A stretch of DNA of 64,000 bases from CAVVEQ01 sp963802095 (GTDB lineage: Bacteria > Chloroflexota > Anaerolineae > Anaerolineales > Anaerolineaceae), in NCBI GenBank assembly GCA_963802095.1, contig CAWDHI010000002.1, forward strand, positions 1-64,000, in the 5' to 3' direction. The position numbers and the translations under genes were made by a program. The notes under the pieces are model-generated. The model worked only from the letters and a program-made list of their open reading frames with translations, was not told the DNA's origin and did no database searches. Positions 33,506 to 42,578 of the stretch are shown here, piece after piece (the first letter of the stretch is position 1; each line of letters opens with the position of its first letter).

Positions 33506-35656
33506 ATGGGTAAGCATTACATTTGGTTAATGCTGTCGCTTATTCTGATCCTGGTTATTGGTTTCACTTACAGGGTATTCGCGGTTCAGCAGCTTCCGAT
33601 TGATTATGACGAGGATGATTATCTTGCAGCATCACAGCGTTATGCGCATGCGCTGAGAAATAATGACCTAGATTTCATAACCAATTATTCATTTAATAGC
33701 GAGCATCCACCTCTTTCAAAAATTCTATTCGCGGCCGTAATCACTCAGATCCCGGAAGCTTCATTAGTTCCTGAAAACGATTCAAGCCTACCTCCAGTTC
33801 GATCATTGCCTCACCAGCAACTCAGACTAGCCAGAATGGTTTCTGTATTATTAGGAACCCTTGAGGTAATCGCGCTGGCTGTCTTTGATCCATTTGCAGG
33901 GTTTCTACTCGCTTTGAATTCCTGGCATGTAAAATACACCAGCCAAATAATGCTTGAACCGCTACCATCGTTAATGAGTTTACTCTCTGTCCTTTTTTAC
34001 ATCCGGTCAAAAAGAAAAAATCTATTCTGGCTCTCACTATCTGCGCTGGCAATGAGCATCACTGCGGCTTCAAAATTTACATATTGCGTAGCCGGATTGG
34101 CTATCATCGCAGATTGGCTTTGGTCTTCCCTGCCTAACCATAAACCTTACTCGTTCCAAAAAATTCTCGCCTGGCTTGCACCAGTTTTCTTGTGGGGCAT
34201 GATTGTTTTTCTGGTTTTTCTCGCAGTCAATCCTCGGATGTGGGTCGATCCACTTAATCGGCTCTCCGAGATCATTCTTTACCATGGTTCATACGCGCAG
34301 AGCGCTCATGTGAAAGAGGCGGGTCTTCCCTTTTGGCAACCTCTGGTTTGGTTATTCAATCCCGCGACATTTAATGGTAATCCGTTCCTGCTTCCCACAG
34401 ATGCGGTGATCGCCCTACTGGCAATTCTTGGATTGCGAAAGATGGGACGAAAGAATGCCATATTCACCTGGTGGTTTGGGATTGGGCTTGTATTTCTTCT
34501 CGTCTGGCCTACCAAATGGCCACAATATATTCTCACGATTACCGCTCCGTTGTGCGTTGCTGCCTCCCAGGGGTTTCATTTTACAGTTTGGGTGCCACTT
34601 AATAATTTAGTATCAATACTACGGGATAAAAAGACCTCTGAAAATGAGAGAACAAAAACTATGAAACTCAACTTCCGGGAAACCAGGAGAGCCGTTCCCT
34701 GGTTGATCCCCGGGATCATTATTCTGTGTCTTCTCGCAATTTACCCGATCATTTTTCAGTTCGCCATGTCTCTCACAGATTTCAGCGTTTATTCCATCAT
34801 TGATGGCATTCGCGGCGGCGTTTGGCGGGCTGTTGCGCAGGGTCTTATTGGCTTGGAAAATTCAGTTCAGGTGGAGGTCTTCGGAAGGACTCCCATTCAG
34901 AACCAGGTGCATTACTCGGGGTTCTCACTGCTGTTGCAGCTCTTTCTGGGTGCTGCAGCATCCCCACTCGTTTTTAATGTCTTGTGGACCGTCGCAGTCG
35001 TTACCTGCCAGGCCATTCTAGGGGTTGTTTTAGCTTTGATCCTTAATCAGAAATGGGTGAAATTCCGAGGGTTCTGGATCATACTTTTCATAATCCCTTG
35101 GGCGATTCCTGAATTTGTGAGTGCGCTTGTCTGGCTCAGGTTGCTGGCTCCGCATTATGGCTGGCTTTCGCAGATAGCCAGATTGCCTGCCGATGTCTCC
35201 ATCCCTGTCTGGTATCAGAATTTAAACTCCGCATTCTTCGCAGCCCTGCTGGCAGGCACATGGGTCGGATTCCCGATGATCTTTCTGGCTACCCTGGGTG
35301 GCCTAAAAATGATCTCCCCTGATGTCTATGACGCCGCGGCGATCGATGGCGCTTCCAGTGGCCAGACTATCCGCGAAATCACCTTTCCGCTCCTCTTGCC
35401 CCTGTTGCTCCCGGTGATCCTAGTGCGGGTAATTTTCTCCTTCAACCAGTTCTACTTATTCTTTGTTCTCGGTTTTCCGTTTCCCATCACAACCTTATCC
35501 AATGTTGCCTTCACCTTCTTTTCTCCGCTTTCCGGTTTTGGGGGGAAATTCGCTGTTGCAGCATCAATCAACATTTTCGCATTAATGATCCTTCTGGTTT
35601 TGGTGATCTGGTTCAATAAGCTCACCCGTTTAAGTGAAGGTAATCATCGTGCATAA
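33506..35656 (+). CDS. fusion: glycosyltransferase-like (GT39/PMT-type) membrane domain plus MalF-type sugar ABC permease
   Basis: One uninterrupted 716-codon frame. Residues 1 to about 370 look like a polytopic GT39/ArnT-type transferase: an acidic pair in the first loop (DYDEDDYL), then EHPPLSK, and many membrane segments. From about residue 386 (in-frame ATG at 34661, MKLNFRETRR) a complete MalF-like permease of 331 residues follows, with membrane segments and the EAA loop DAAAIDGASSGQTIREITFP. The permease pairs with the overlapping MalG gene. The first half ends with a charged linker (ILRDKKTSENERTKT) typical of a protein terminus. Two genes merged by stop-codon loss, or a native fusion, are both possible; GAGAG before the internal ATG could allow separate translation. 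Confidence 0.8.
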   Translation: MGKHYIWLMLSLILILVIGFTYRVFAVQQLPIDYDEDDYLAASQRYAHALRNNDLDFITNYSFNSEHPPLSKILFAAVITQIPEASLVPENDSSLPPVRSLPHQQLRLARMVSVLLGTLEVIALAVFDPFAGFLLALNSWHVKYTSQIMLEPLPSLMSLLSVLFYIRSKRKNLFWLSLSALAMSITAASKFTYCVAGLAIIADWLWSSLPNHKPYSFQKILAWLAPVFLWGMIVFLVFLAVNPRMWVDPLNRLSEIILYHGSYAQSAHVKEAGLPFWQPLVWLFNPATFNGNPFLLPTDAVIALLAILGLRKMGRKNAIFTWWFGIGLVFLLVWPTKWPQYILTITAPLCVAASQGFHFTVWVPLNNLVSILRDKKTSENERTKTMKLNFRETRRAVPWLIPGIIILCLLAIYPIIFQFAMSLTDFSVYSIIDGIRGGVWRAVAQGLIGLENSVQVEVFGRTPIQNQVHYSGFSLLLQLFLGAAASPLVFNVLWTVAVVTCQAILGVVLALILNQKWVKFRGFWIILFIIPWAIPEFVSALVWLRLLAPHYGWLSQIARLPADVSIPVWYQNLNSAFFAALLAGTWVGFPMIFLATLGGLKMISPDVYDAAAIDGASSGQTIREITFPLLLPLLLPVILVRVIFSFNQFYLFFVLGFPFPITTLSNVAFTFFSPLSGFGGKFAVAASINIFALMILLVLVIWFNKLTRLSEGNHRA

Positions 35657-36497
35657 ACCTGGTTTTTGGACCCAGGTAGGTATTCAAGCCTTGCTCATCA
35701 TCGTAGGTTTTTTCATTCTGATCCCGGTTTGGGTTCTCTTCTACCTCGCATTCGATGGATCCATCAAAGGTATCCCCCTTCATTTTCGAATCTGGCCTGA
35801 AATACTTACCCTGGACATTTTTACCCAGGTGATACGGCATCCCTCCCAAAACGAGTCCTTTTTAGGGTTATTAAAGAACAGCCTTATCGTTTCGGTTGGT
35901 GCTGCACTTATTTCCGTCCTTCTTGGTGCCAGCATGGCGTATGCATTTGCCCGCTACCGGTTCTATGGCCGAAGGATCGGGGTATTCGCTCTGTTACTGG
36001 GAGCGATGCTGCCATTCGTCGCTTTGATGGTCCCGTTATATATCCTTCTGGAGGCGATCCATATTCGCACTACACTTGTTGGGTTGATGCTTGTATACAC
36101 CGCTTTTGCTATGCCCTTCTGCATCTGGAATATGCGTGCTGCTTTTCAGGCAGCACCTATAGAGCTTGAAGAAAGCGCATATATGGATGGAGCTACCGAT
36201 TGGCAGGCATTCGTACATATCTCACTTCCAACAGTGCTGCCTGCAATAGGAATTGCCGGGATGATCGCATTTTTAATCGGGTATTCTGAGTTTGCCATGG
36301 GTTGGCTTTTCGTTGAAAAATCCTCAAATGTAACGCTCGCAATGGCGATATCAGGTTTGCTCGGGAACTCCAGCGCTTCCGGCTGGAACAATTTGGCTGC
36401 TTTGGCGATCGCAATGAGCATACCAGTTATTGTTATTTTCCTCGTATTTCGGAATTATTTCATAGATCGATTTACCTTTTCTTCTCCTGATAAATAA
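35649..36497 (+). CDS. MalG-type carbohydrate ABC transporter permease (pair A)
   Basis: Inner-membrane subunit that pairs with the MalF domain encoded just upstream. The 282-residue product has six predicted membrane segments, the family stretch MAYAFARYRF, and the EAA loop ELEESAYMDGATDWQAFVHISLP for docking the ATPase. The GTG at 35649 has GAAGG at 8-base spacing and overlaps the upstream stop by 8 bases; an in-frame GTG at 35634 lacks a ribosome site. No ABC ATPase gene follows, so an MsmX-like shared ATPase from elsewhere is inferred. Confidence 0.9.
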   Translation: MHKPGFWTQVGIQALLIIVGFFILIPVWVLFYLAFDGSIKGIPLHFRIWPEILTLDIFTQVIRHPSQNESFLGLLKNSLIVSVGAALISVLLGASMAYAFARYRFYGRRIGVFALLLGAMLPFVALMVPLYILLEAIHIRTTLVGLMLVYTAFAMPFCIWNMRAAFQAAPIELEESAYMDGATDWQAFVHISLPTVLPAIGIAGMIAFLIGYSEFAMGWLFVEKSSNVTLAMAISGLLGNSSASGWNNLAALAIAMSIPVIVIFLVFRNYFIDRFTFSSPDK

Positions 36498-36523
36498 AAA
36501 AAGGGTGCCCGCTAAGGACACCC
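36496..36523 (-). terminator. terminator of the minus-strand malEFG genes
   Basis: On the minus strand an 8-bp stem (GGGTGTCC with GGGCACCC, one mismatch) and loop TTAGC are followed by seven T. It lies 18 bases after the MalG stop. The same hairpin may also slow transcription from the convergent pair A genes. Confidence 0.8.
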
Positions 36524-36541
36524 GGAAATTTGGGGAAACGA

Positions 36542-37405
36542 TTATTTCACGCTCCCTACAACCAATCCGCTAACGATATATTTCTGCAACAGCAGGTAGA
36601 CAATTCCCACCGGCAACGCAACCATCAATGCCATGGCTGCAAAAGCAGACCAGGGAGTATCTCCGGAGAATTGACCCACCATATTCCAAAGGGCCATTGC
36701 TAGGGTAAATGACTTTGGTTGGGTTAAGAATTGCCAGGAAATAACAAATTCAGTCCAGCCGGTTAAAAATCCGAGGAAGAAAGTTACAGCCAGGGCGGGA
36801 GTGGCTAATGGTAGGATGATGTTTACAAACGTCTGATTGTAGGAAGCCCCGTCGATCCTGGCTGCTTCAGATAGGTCTGTCGGAATTGTATCCAAGTACC
36901 CTTTCAGATTCCAGATCGAAAACGGCAGGCTGCCGGATAACATTGCTACACCGACCCCGATTAGTGAGTTCCTTAAATTAAAATCCATCACCTGAACCCG
37001 ATTCAACATGACGAAAAGAGGAGCCAGAGTGGCAATGGAGGGTAGCATAAGAACTGTGATGATGGCGATCATCACAATCCGCCTCCCCCGAAAATCAAAG
37101 CGTGAAAGGATATACGCACAACTCACCCCCACCGCAACGGAAAAAAGTGCCACGGTGCCTGCCAGCATAAGCGAGTTGAATGCCAGTTGGGCAAAAGAAA
37201 CCGGGTTGTTGGTTGGCTGGCGGATAACACGCTCGAAAGCTTGCAGGGAGATCTCTGGAGGAAACAACTCACGCGGGCGGGAGATATCCCTTGCATCGAG
37301 CGACATTCCAACGATCCAAAGGATCGGAAATAGCACGATAAGGGAAATGAAAAGGCAGATGATCTGCGAAATGATCTGCCGGGGAAGACTCATTTTACGA
37401 TACAT
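36542..37405 (-). CDS. MalG-type carbohydrate ABC transporter permease (pair B)
   Basis: Inner-membrane permease of 287 residues, second half of the MalF/MalG pair on the minus strand. It shows six predicted membrane segments, AYILSRFDFRG, and the EAA loop DLSEAARIDGASYNQTFVNIILP. The ATG at 37405 is supported by GGAG at 7-base spacing and overlaps the MalF stop by 11 bases. It is clearly homologous to the MalG of pair A but too divergent to be a recent copy. A terminator follows. Confidence 0.92.
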   Translation of the reverse strand: MYRKMSLPRQIISQIICLFISLIVLFPILWIVGMSLDARDISRPRELFPPEISLQAFERVIRQPTNNPVSFAQLAFNSLMLAGTVALFSVAVGVSCAYILSRFDFRGRRIVMIAIITVLMLPSIATLAPLFVMLNRVQVMDFNLRNSLIGVGVAMLSGSLPFSIWNLKGYLDTIPTDLSEAARIDGASYNQTFVNIILPLATPALAVTFFLGFLTGWTEFVISWQFLTQPKSFTLAMALWNMVGQFSGDTPWSAFAAMALMVALPVGIVYLLLQKYIVSGLVVGSVK

Positions 37406-38435
37406 CGTAGCGCTCCGTTGCCCTGGTGGCATAGTTCGTGAGAAGAGTCAAACCAAGAAGAATGAGGAAAATCAACACGCTGAATGCTGCCGCCATACCA
37501 TACATCCTTTGGCCATTAACCAAGTTGAAGGTCGTCACCACCATGATCTCGGTCTGCCGCAGCGGTCCGCCTCCTGATATAAAGAAAATCAGATTGAAAA
37601 GATTAAATGTTGTGATCATCCCATACATGATCGCAGGGACCATAGCCGGACGAAGTAAGGGGACTGTAATGTTAAAGAAAGATTGAACGCTGCTGGCACC
37701 ATCAATATTGGCTGCTTCATAATAATCATCCGAAATACTTTGCAAAGCACCGGTCGCGACCACGGTCATGAATGGCCACCCAAGCCAGACATTGGCAAAA
37801 AGTAATGCAAAATATGATAGAGGTAAAGGCATTCCTGGTAAAAACCCGGGGAAAGGCGGGTCAACCTGGTCCAGCCAACGGATGATGAATTGTTCTGGCG
37901 GTATACCGAACAAGCTGCCGATATTTTGTAAGGCGACATTTATCGCGCCAAAATTTGGATCGTACATGTTTCGCCAAACAGTTGCGATTACGAGGGTAGG
38001 AAGCACCATGGGGAGAATGAAAATGGCGCGGTAGATTCCTTTAAACCATAAACCCCTTTGATTGAGTAGAACTGCGATGAGCACGCCAAGCACAACATGA
38101 AACATCACATTCGTTATCGTCCAAAATAGATTGAATGCGAGTAATTTTAAAAAGTTAAAATTGGGTAATTTCGCTGCCAGTTTTCCTGTGAAAATATCGC
38201 TGTAGTTTTGGAACCAGACGTTATTTGGGAGAGCAGCATCCCAACGTAAATTTGTGATTCCGTAATCCGTGAAAGACATCCAAAATTGATAAATCAAGGG
38301 AATAAAGGTGATGATCCCCATGATGAACAAGGCTGGAAAAAGGTAGATCAAAATATTCCGGTTGGTATCATTCCGTACCCACCACCGTTCGAAATTGGAT
38401 GGCTTTTTATCTGAGAATGTCGTTGGGGATGTCAT
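37395..38435 (-). CDS. MalF-type carbohydrate ABC transporter permease (pair B)
   Basis: Inner-membrane permease of 346 residues. It has an N-terminal cytoplasmic segment, a first helix at ILIYLFPALFIMGIITFIPL, a large external loop, and the EAA loop DYYEAANIDGASSVQSFFNITVP. The ATG at 38435 is chosen because GGAGG sits 8 bases upstream; a longer in-frame start exists at 38462. It follows the binding-protein gene after a strong hairpin, the usual order malE-malF-malG. Confidence 0.92.
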   Translation of the reverse strand: MTSPTTFSDKKPSNFERWWVRNDTNRNILIYLFPALFIMGIITFIPLIYQFWMSFTDYGITNLRWDAALPNNVWFQNYSDIFTGKLAAKLPNFNFLKLLAFNLFWTITNVMFHVVLGVLIAVLLNQRGLWFKGIYRAIFILPMVLPTLVIATVWRNMYDPNFGAINVALQNIGSLFGIPPEQFIIRWLDQVDPPFPGFLPGMPLPLSYFALLFANVWLGWPFMTVVATGALQSISDDYYEAANIDGASSVQSFFNITVPLLRPAMVPAIMYGMITTFNLFNLIFFISGGGPLRQTEIMVVTTFNLVNGQRMYGMAAAFSVLIFLILLGLTLLTNYATRATERYDVS

Positions 38436-38489
38436 TCCGATAACCTCCAATAATAATGTCAATATAAAATATTATCTTATCAACCTCTG

Positions 38490-38521
38490 AAAAAAGGAGC
38501 GCTGATGAAAGTCAGCGCTCC
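38490..38521 (-). terminator. hairpin terminator between the binding-protein gene and malF
   Basis: Perfect 10-bp stem (GGAGCGCTGA with TCAGCGCTCC) and 6-base loop, followed on the minus strand by six T. It lies 16 bases after the binding-protein stop. This placement is typical of a partial terminator that keeps binding-protein mRNA more abundant than permease mRNA. Confidence 0.85.
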
Positions 38522-38537
38522 TCCACCGAAAATAATG

Positions 38538-39714
38538 TTACTTACCGTTTGCGGTATTCATCGCTGCGCAGGCATCGGCTACAGCCTGCTCGGGAGCAAC
38601 AGTTCCTTCCATGACCTTCACCCACATATCACCAAAGGGAGTCCAGAAATTGGAGAATTCCATTGATTGCGGGCGAACAAAGGCAGTGCTGTTCGCATTG
38701 ACAAAGCCCTGAACAAATGGATCAGAGATGGTGACATCAGTTCTCACTGGAATATGCCCTGCTTGGTCCATATAGATCTGTTCGGATTCTTTGTTAGTAA
38801 GGAAGAGTGCCAGGTCTACTGCAGCTTGCTGTTCCTTGCTGTTCGGGTTGATATAGAATCCATCAATACCGATCAATGGAGCAGATGCAGCGGTACCTGT
38901 CGGGCAGCGGAATCACACCCAACTTATCCCCAAGATCTTTCTTGTAATCACCAAGAGCCCAGGGGCCGTTTGGCCAGAAGGCTGTCTCACCGGCGCGGAA
39001 CGGAGCTTCAGCAGCACCGTAATCTGTCGAAACCTGAGCCCCAGCTTCTTTCAATGCCAGGAGGTAATTCGCTGCTTCCACCCAGCCACCTTGATCTGCA
39101 ATGCATTTTCCGGTGTCATCCATCAATTTTCCGCCAAATGATCCCGGCCAGCCAAAGAAATGGTAGGCACCATTAAAAAGTGTGATCTTTGCGCCGTCTT
39201 TGACAGCCATGAGGAGATCATCTGTGGTTGCGGGAGCATCTTTGACAAAATCTTTGTTGTAGTATAAAGCTACAGCTTTTGCAGATTCAGGTACACCGTA
39301 GATCTTGCCATCGACTGACATACCACCAACACCCTGTTCTGTGATTTTGTCCAATTTTCCACTGACCAAATCGGTGATATCAGCCACCAATCCTGCGCGG
39401 ACCTGATCACCAAGGGAATCGTTCGGAGCGACATACAAATCTGGGCCGCCACCAGCAGCAACTTCGGTCTGATATTTATTGAAGATCTGATCGAAGGGAA
39501 CCTGCAGAACATCGATGGTCCAGTCCGGGTAAGCTTTCTTGGCGTTTTCGATAATTGTAGCCAAGGCTGCTTCTTCAGCGGAACCGGTCTGGTACGCGTG
39601 CCAGAGAGTGACCGTTTTTGGACCCGTCGAAGCAGGCTGCCCACCACCGCAAGCTGCCAGAATAAACGCAGCGATCATCAAGACGCTAATTATGGGTAAT
39701 AACTTCTTATGCAT
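38538..39714 (-). pseudogene. frameshifted MalE-type sugar-binding lipoprotein gene
   Basis: Extracellular solute-binding protein (family 1) split by one frameshift. The first frame encodes a lipoprotein signal (lipobox L-A-A-C, Cys22) and about 270 residues with VTLWHAYQTGSAEEAAL and YVAPNDSLGDQVRAG. It leaves frame after GVIPLP. The second frame resumes with TGTAASAPLIGIDGFYINPNS and runs to the C-terminus (ADACAAMNTANGK). Removing one C from the CCC run (plus-strand 38902-38904) restores a 391-residue protein of normal length. Start 39714 has AAGGAG. First gene of malEFG pair B. It may be intact in the cell if this is a sequencing error. Confidence 0.85.
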
Positions 39715-39864
39715 ATCTTTTTCTCCTTTTGATTTTTCTTCTGACGAACGCAATGTGAGCTCGATGATATTACTTTTCCTAATACCGCCTGCGCACCACC
39801 TCCTTCAAAAAAAATATCAATTAATAGATATGTCATATTGGATTATGGAATTTTCTCTTATGCG

Positions 39865-39873
39865 ATTATAACA
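39865..39873 (-). promoter_or_regulatory. extended -10 promoter of malE with adjacent small palindrome
   Basis: On the minus strand TGT plus TATAAT, about 150 bases upstream of the binding-protein start. Just upstream, ACAAT and ATTGT arms separated by 7 bases (39871-39887) form a possible operator overlapping the promoter. The rest of this AT-rich 254-base gap shows no gene. Confidence 0.4.
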
Positions 39874-39955
39874 ATTATATTTATTGTAACATTAAATCTT
39901 TATAATATCTTTTTTATCCAATTTATGGGCATAATTTTTCAGGTTCCAGACAGGC

Positions 39956-39961
39956 TATAAT
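39956..39961 (+). promoter_or_regulatory. -10 box of the lipM-like gene, leaderless spacing
   Basis: TATAAT ends 7 bases before the ATG at 39969; no ribosome site lies between. The -35 region is weak (TTTTTC). Confidence 0.5.
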
Positions 39962-39968
39962 TCAGAAA

Positions 39969-40817
39969 ATGTCTCGCTTAGAATACACAAAAACTTCCGC
40001 AACCCCCTGGAGGTTAATCTTTTCTCCCCCCGCCCCGGGGGACTGGAATATGGCAGTCGACGAAGCATTAATGGAATCAGCCGTCCAGAATGATTCGCCC
40101 CCGACTTTACGACTGTTCTCTTGGGATCCTCCGTGCCTGAGTTTGGGTTACGCTCAGAGTGTTTCTGATACAAACAAGGAATCGCTCGCAGAGCTTGGCT
40201 GGACGCTCGTGCGGCGTCCCACCGGAGGGCGAGCCATCCTGCATACTGATGAGATTACCTATTCCATTACTGGTCGACTGGACGATCCAATTTTCAGCGG
40301 ATCGATCCTGGAAAGCTATCGCCGGCTGGCAGCCGCATTGTTATCTGCCATCGCCTATCTGAATGTAGCGGCAGATTTGAAGGAGATCAAGGATCCCTCC
40401 CCAATAAATGGGGTTACAGACGCGGTCTGTTTTGAGATTGCATCCAATTACGAGATTACCTGCCAGGGGAAAAAGCTTATCGGCAGCGCGCAGGCTCGAA
40501 GAAACTATGGCTTTCTGCAACATGGCTCCCTTCCGCTTTTCGGCGACCTGGATCGAATCAATGAGGTCATTCGTTATCCATCCTTGGAAGAAAGGAACGC
40601 GGCGAAAATTCGTCTCCTGGAGCATGCCACCACGCTCGAAACAGTCCTGGGGTACCGGGTTAGTTTGGAAAAAGCTGCGGATGCATTCAAAGCTGGCTTT
40701 CAAAGAACGCTTGGAATAGAATTTGAAAGTTCTGTTCTATCCATGGAGGAAACAGGGAGAGCCGAACAATTGAAAAATGAAAAGTATGGAAACCGGGATT
40801 GGAATGCACGCAGGTGA
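39969..40817 (+). CDS. lipoate-protein ligase A family, LipM-like octanoyltransferase
   Basis: Transfers an octanoyl or lipoyl group to a carrier protein such as GcvH. The 282-residue product has the biotin/lipoyl attachment fold: GDWNMAVDEALME, RRPTGGRAILHTDEITYS, a possible catalytic Cys154 in DAVCFEIASNYEI, then GKKLIGSAQARR and LQHGSLPL. The Cys in that position fits LipM (octanoyl-ACP:GcvH transferase) rather than an ATP-dependent ligase LplA. The start lies 7 bases after a -10 box. It overlaps the next gene by 19 bases. It may serve the GcvT-containing glycine cleavage system encoded 12 kb away. Confidence 0.88.
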   Translation: MSRLEYTKTSATPWRLIFSPPAPGDWNMAVDEALMESAVQNDSPPTLRLFSWDPPCLSLGYAQSVSDTNKESLAELGWTLVRRPTGGRAILHTDEITYSITGRLDDPIFSGSILESYRRLAAALLSAIAYLNVAADLKEIKDPSPINGVTDAVCFEIASNYEITCQGKKLIGSAQARRNYGFLQHGSLPLFGDLDRINEVIRYPSLEERNAAKIRLLEHATTLETVLGYRVSLEKAADAFKAGFQRTLGIEFESSVLSMEETGRAEQLKNEKYGNRDWNARR

Positions 40818-41885
40818 GTGATCGAATGTTTTTTCCGTTTGTCCAAACGATGGTTGTCATTCTTAAGAAGCAATTCTTCCTTTCATTAGCTTTTATTGTT
40901 CTAATGAGCCTCGTATTAACCGCCTGCGCGATTCTCCCGGTTTCGAACAAGACCACACCAACTTCTACCACCGAGATTATTAACTCCCCCACCCCATCCC
41001 CGGTCGGATCCACGGAGAATCCCCTGGTTTTGGCATTTATCAATCCGGAAAATGATTCGGCGATCGTTTCTGCCGGGAACGGGCTAGGCGAAGATTTCGC
41101 TGCATTTTCCCTTTTAAACACCAAGTCGGTTTATTACCCCAATTACAAAGAACTTATGGATGATCTGGAAGTTGGGAAAGCGCATGTCCTCTGGATACCC
41201 CCAGCAACTTATATCAATGCCCACGAAAGAGGGCTTGCCAACATCAGCCTCCTTGCAAACCATTTTGGTGTTTATTCTTACGGAACCAGGTTCCTCGCAA
41301 ATCAGGCGAGTGGTTTTACAATGGGCTACGATCCAATCACTGGTATAAATCGCTTCAACCGCTGAGCAAGCCCTAGCTCAATTAAAAGATAAACGCCCCT
41401 GTTGGGTTGGTTTGGATTCACTATCCGGATATTATGTTCCATTGGGATTGTTGAATGAGAGTCAAATTCAAGTTCTTCCAGGTGCTTTTCTTCAAAACCA
41501 TCCTGCAGTGGTTCGGGCGCTCTATATTCGAGGGATTTGCGATTTCGGGGTTACATTCTCGCATCTTGGTGACCCTCGCACCGCATCCGCAGTGCTCTCA
41601 GATCTGACTGACGCTCTCGACCAGATCCCGGTCATTTACCAGACCGATGCAATTATTCCCAACCTCGGGTTGGCGTATTCCTACAACGTACCGGTGGAAT
41701 ACCGAAAACTCCTAGATGAATTTTTTACCGCGATGATGAGGAACGAGCAGGATAGGCAGTCACTCTCCACGGCGCTGGATTACGAAATCCAGGATGTGAA
41801 AAAGATCGATGATTCTGTCTATAGCCGCCTGCGCGAAGTATTAAAAGCCTCCGGTGCTGAAACTCAATCCTTGGTTGGCTGGTAA
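40799..41885 (+). pseudogene. frameshifted PhnD-like ABC substrate-binding lipoprotein gene
   Basis: Periplasmic-binding-type protein of the phosphate/phosphite/phosphonate (PhnD/TauA-like) family, broken once. The first frame has a lipoprotein signal (lipobox L-T-A-C) and the start LVLAFINPENDSAIV, and ends soon after GYDPITGIN. The second frame, one base shifted, carries ASTAEQALAQLKDK and SLSGYYVPLG to the end. Removing one A from the AAA run at 41347-41349 gives a continuous product of about 361 residues. The start is uncertain: ATG 40799 overlaps the lipM-like gene, and ATG 40826 or 40850 would also keep the signal peptide. The ligand is unknown; no permease or ATPase genes adjoin it. 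Confidence 0.8.
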
Positions 41886-41912
41886 AATTCCTTTTTATAA
41901 AAGATAATTGAA

Positions 41913-42557
41913 TTGCGAAAAATTATTGTTATGTTTCAATATTTCATATTGATCCTGCTAATCATTGGCGTTTTGATCCTCGGAATTCCAAGGTTGATCA
42001 CAGGCCTTTATTCAAACCCGAGGATCACATCGGTTTCTGAGGCTACCCCGGAGCGGGCAGCCATCGTTTTCGGAGCAGGGTTACGCAGGGATGGTACTCC
42101 AACCACAATTCTCCGTGATCGAGTGGAGACCGCTGTTGCGTTATACAACCAGAGAAAAGTGGAAAAACTTCTCTTCAGCGGTGATAATAGCTTCCTTGAT
42201 TACAACGAACCGGGCTCGATGAAAGAGTACGCATTGTCCCTTGGAGTCCCTGAGAAGGATATCATTCTCGATTTTGCTGGAAGAAGAACATATGATACCT
42301 GTTACCGGGCCAAAGAGATCTTTGGGCTTCAAAAAGCACTTCTAGTCACCCAGCCATACCACCTACCCCGCGCAGTGTTTACGTGCAATATCCTGGGTTT
42401 GGAAAGTTCAGGGGTGTATGCAGATAATTATCCCTACCGAAAATTATCCCTGGGATTTTGGACGCTCAGGGAACTTCCCGCAACCCTGGTGGCTTTATGG
42501 GAGTTATTCATCACAAAACCTGCGCCCATCCTCGGAAACAAGGAACCGATATTCTAA
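41913..42557 (+). CDS. SanA/YdcF family (DUF218) membrane protein
   Basis: A 214-residue protein with one N-terminal membrane helix (about residues 7-27) and a DUF218 domain: AAIVFGAGLRRDGTPT, LLFSGDN, GSMKEYALSLGVPEKDI, TYDTCYRAKEIF and LLVTQPYHLPRA. Family members (SanA, ElyC, YdcF) act in envelope integrity or cell-wall metabolism in other bacteria; no reaction is established. The start is unclear: TTG 41913 or ATG 41931 (residue 7), neither with a ribosome site. It sits in a run of plus-strand genes after the PhnD-like gene. Confidence 0.85.
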   Translation: MRKIIVMFQYFILILLIIGVLILGIPRLITGLYSNPRITSVSEATPERAAIVFGAGLRRDGTPTTILRDRVETAVALYNQRKVEKLLFSGDNSFLDYNEPGSMKEYALSLGVPEKDIILDFAGRRTYDTCYRAKEIFGLQKALLVTQPYHLPRAVFTCNILGLESSGVYADNYPYRKLSLGFWTLRELPATLVALWELFITKPAPILGNKEPIF

Positions 42558-42578
42558 ACGCATGACAAGGATACTTCA

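Noticed and set aside
37008..37577. 189-codon open frame antisense to the pair B permease genes
   Set aside because: Crosses two strongly conserved genes on the other strand; composition is shadow-like.
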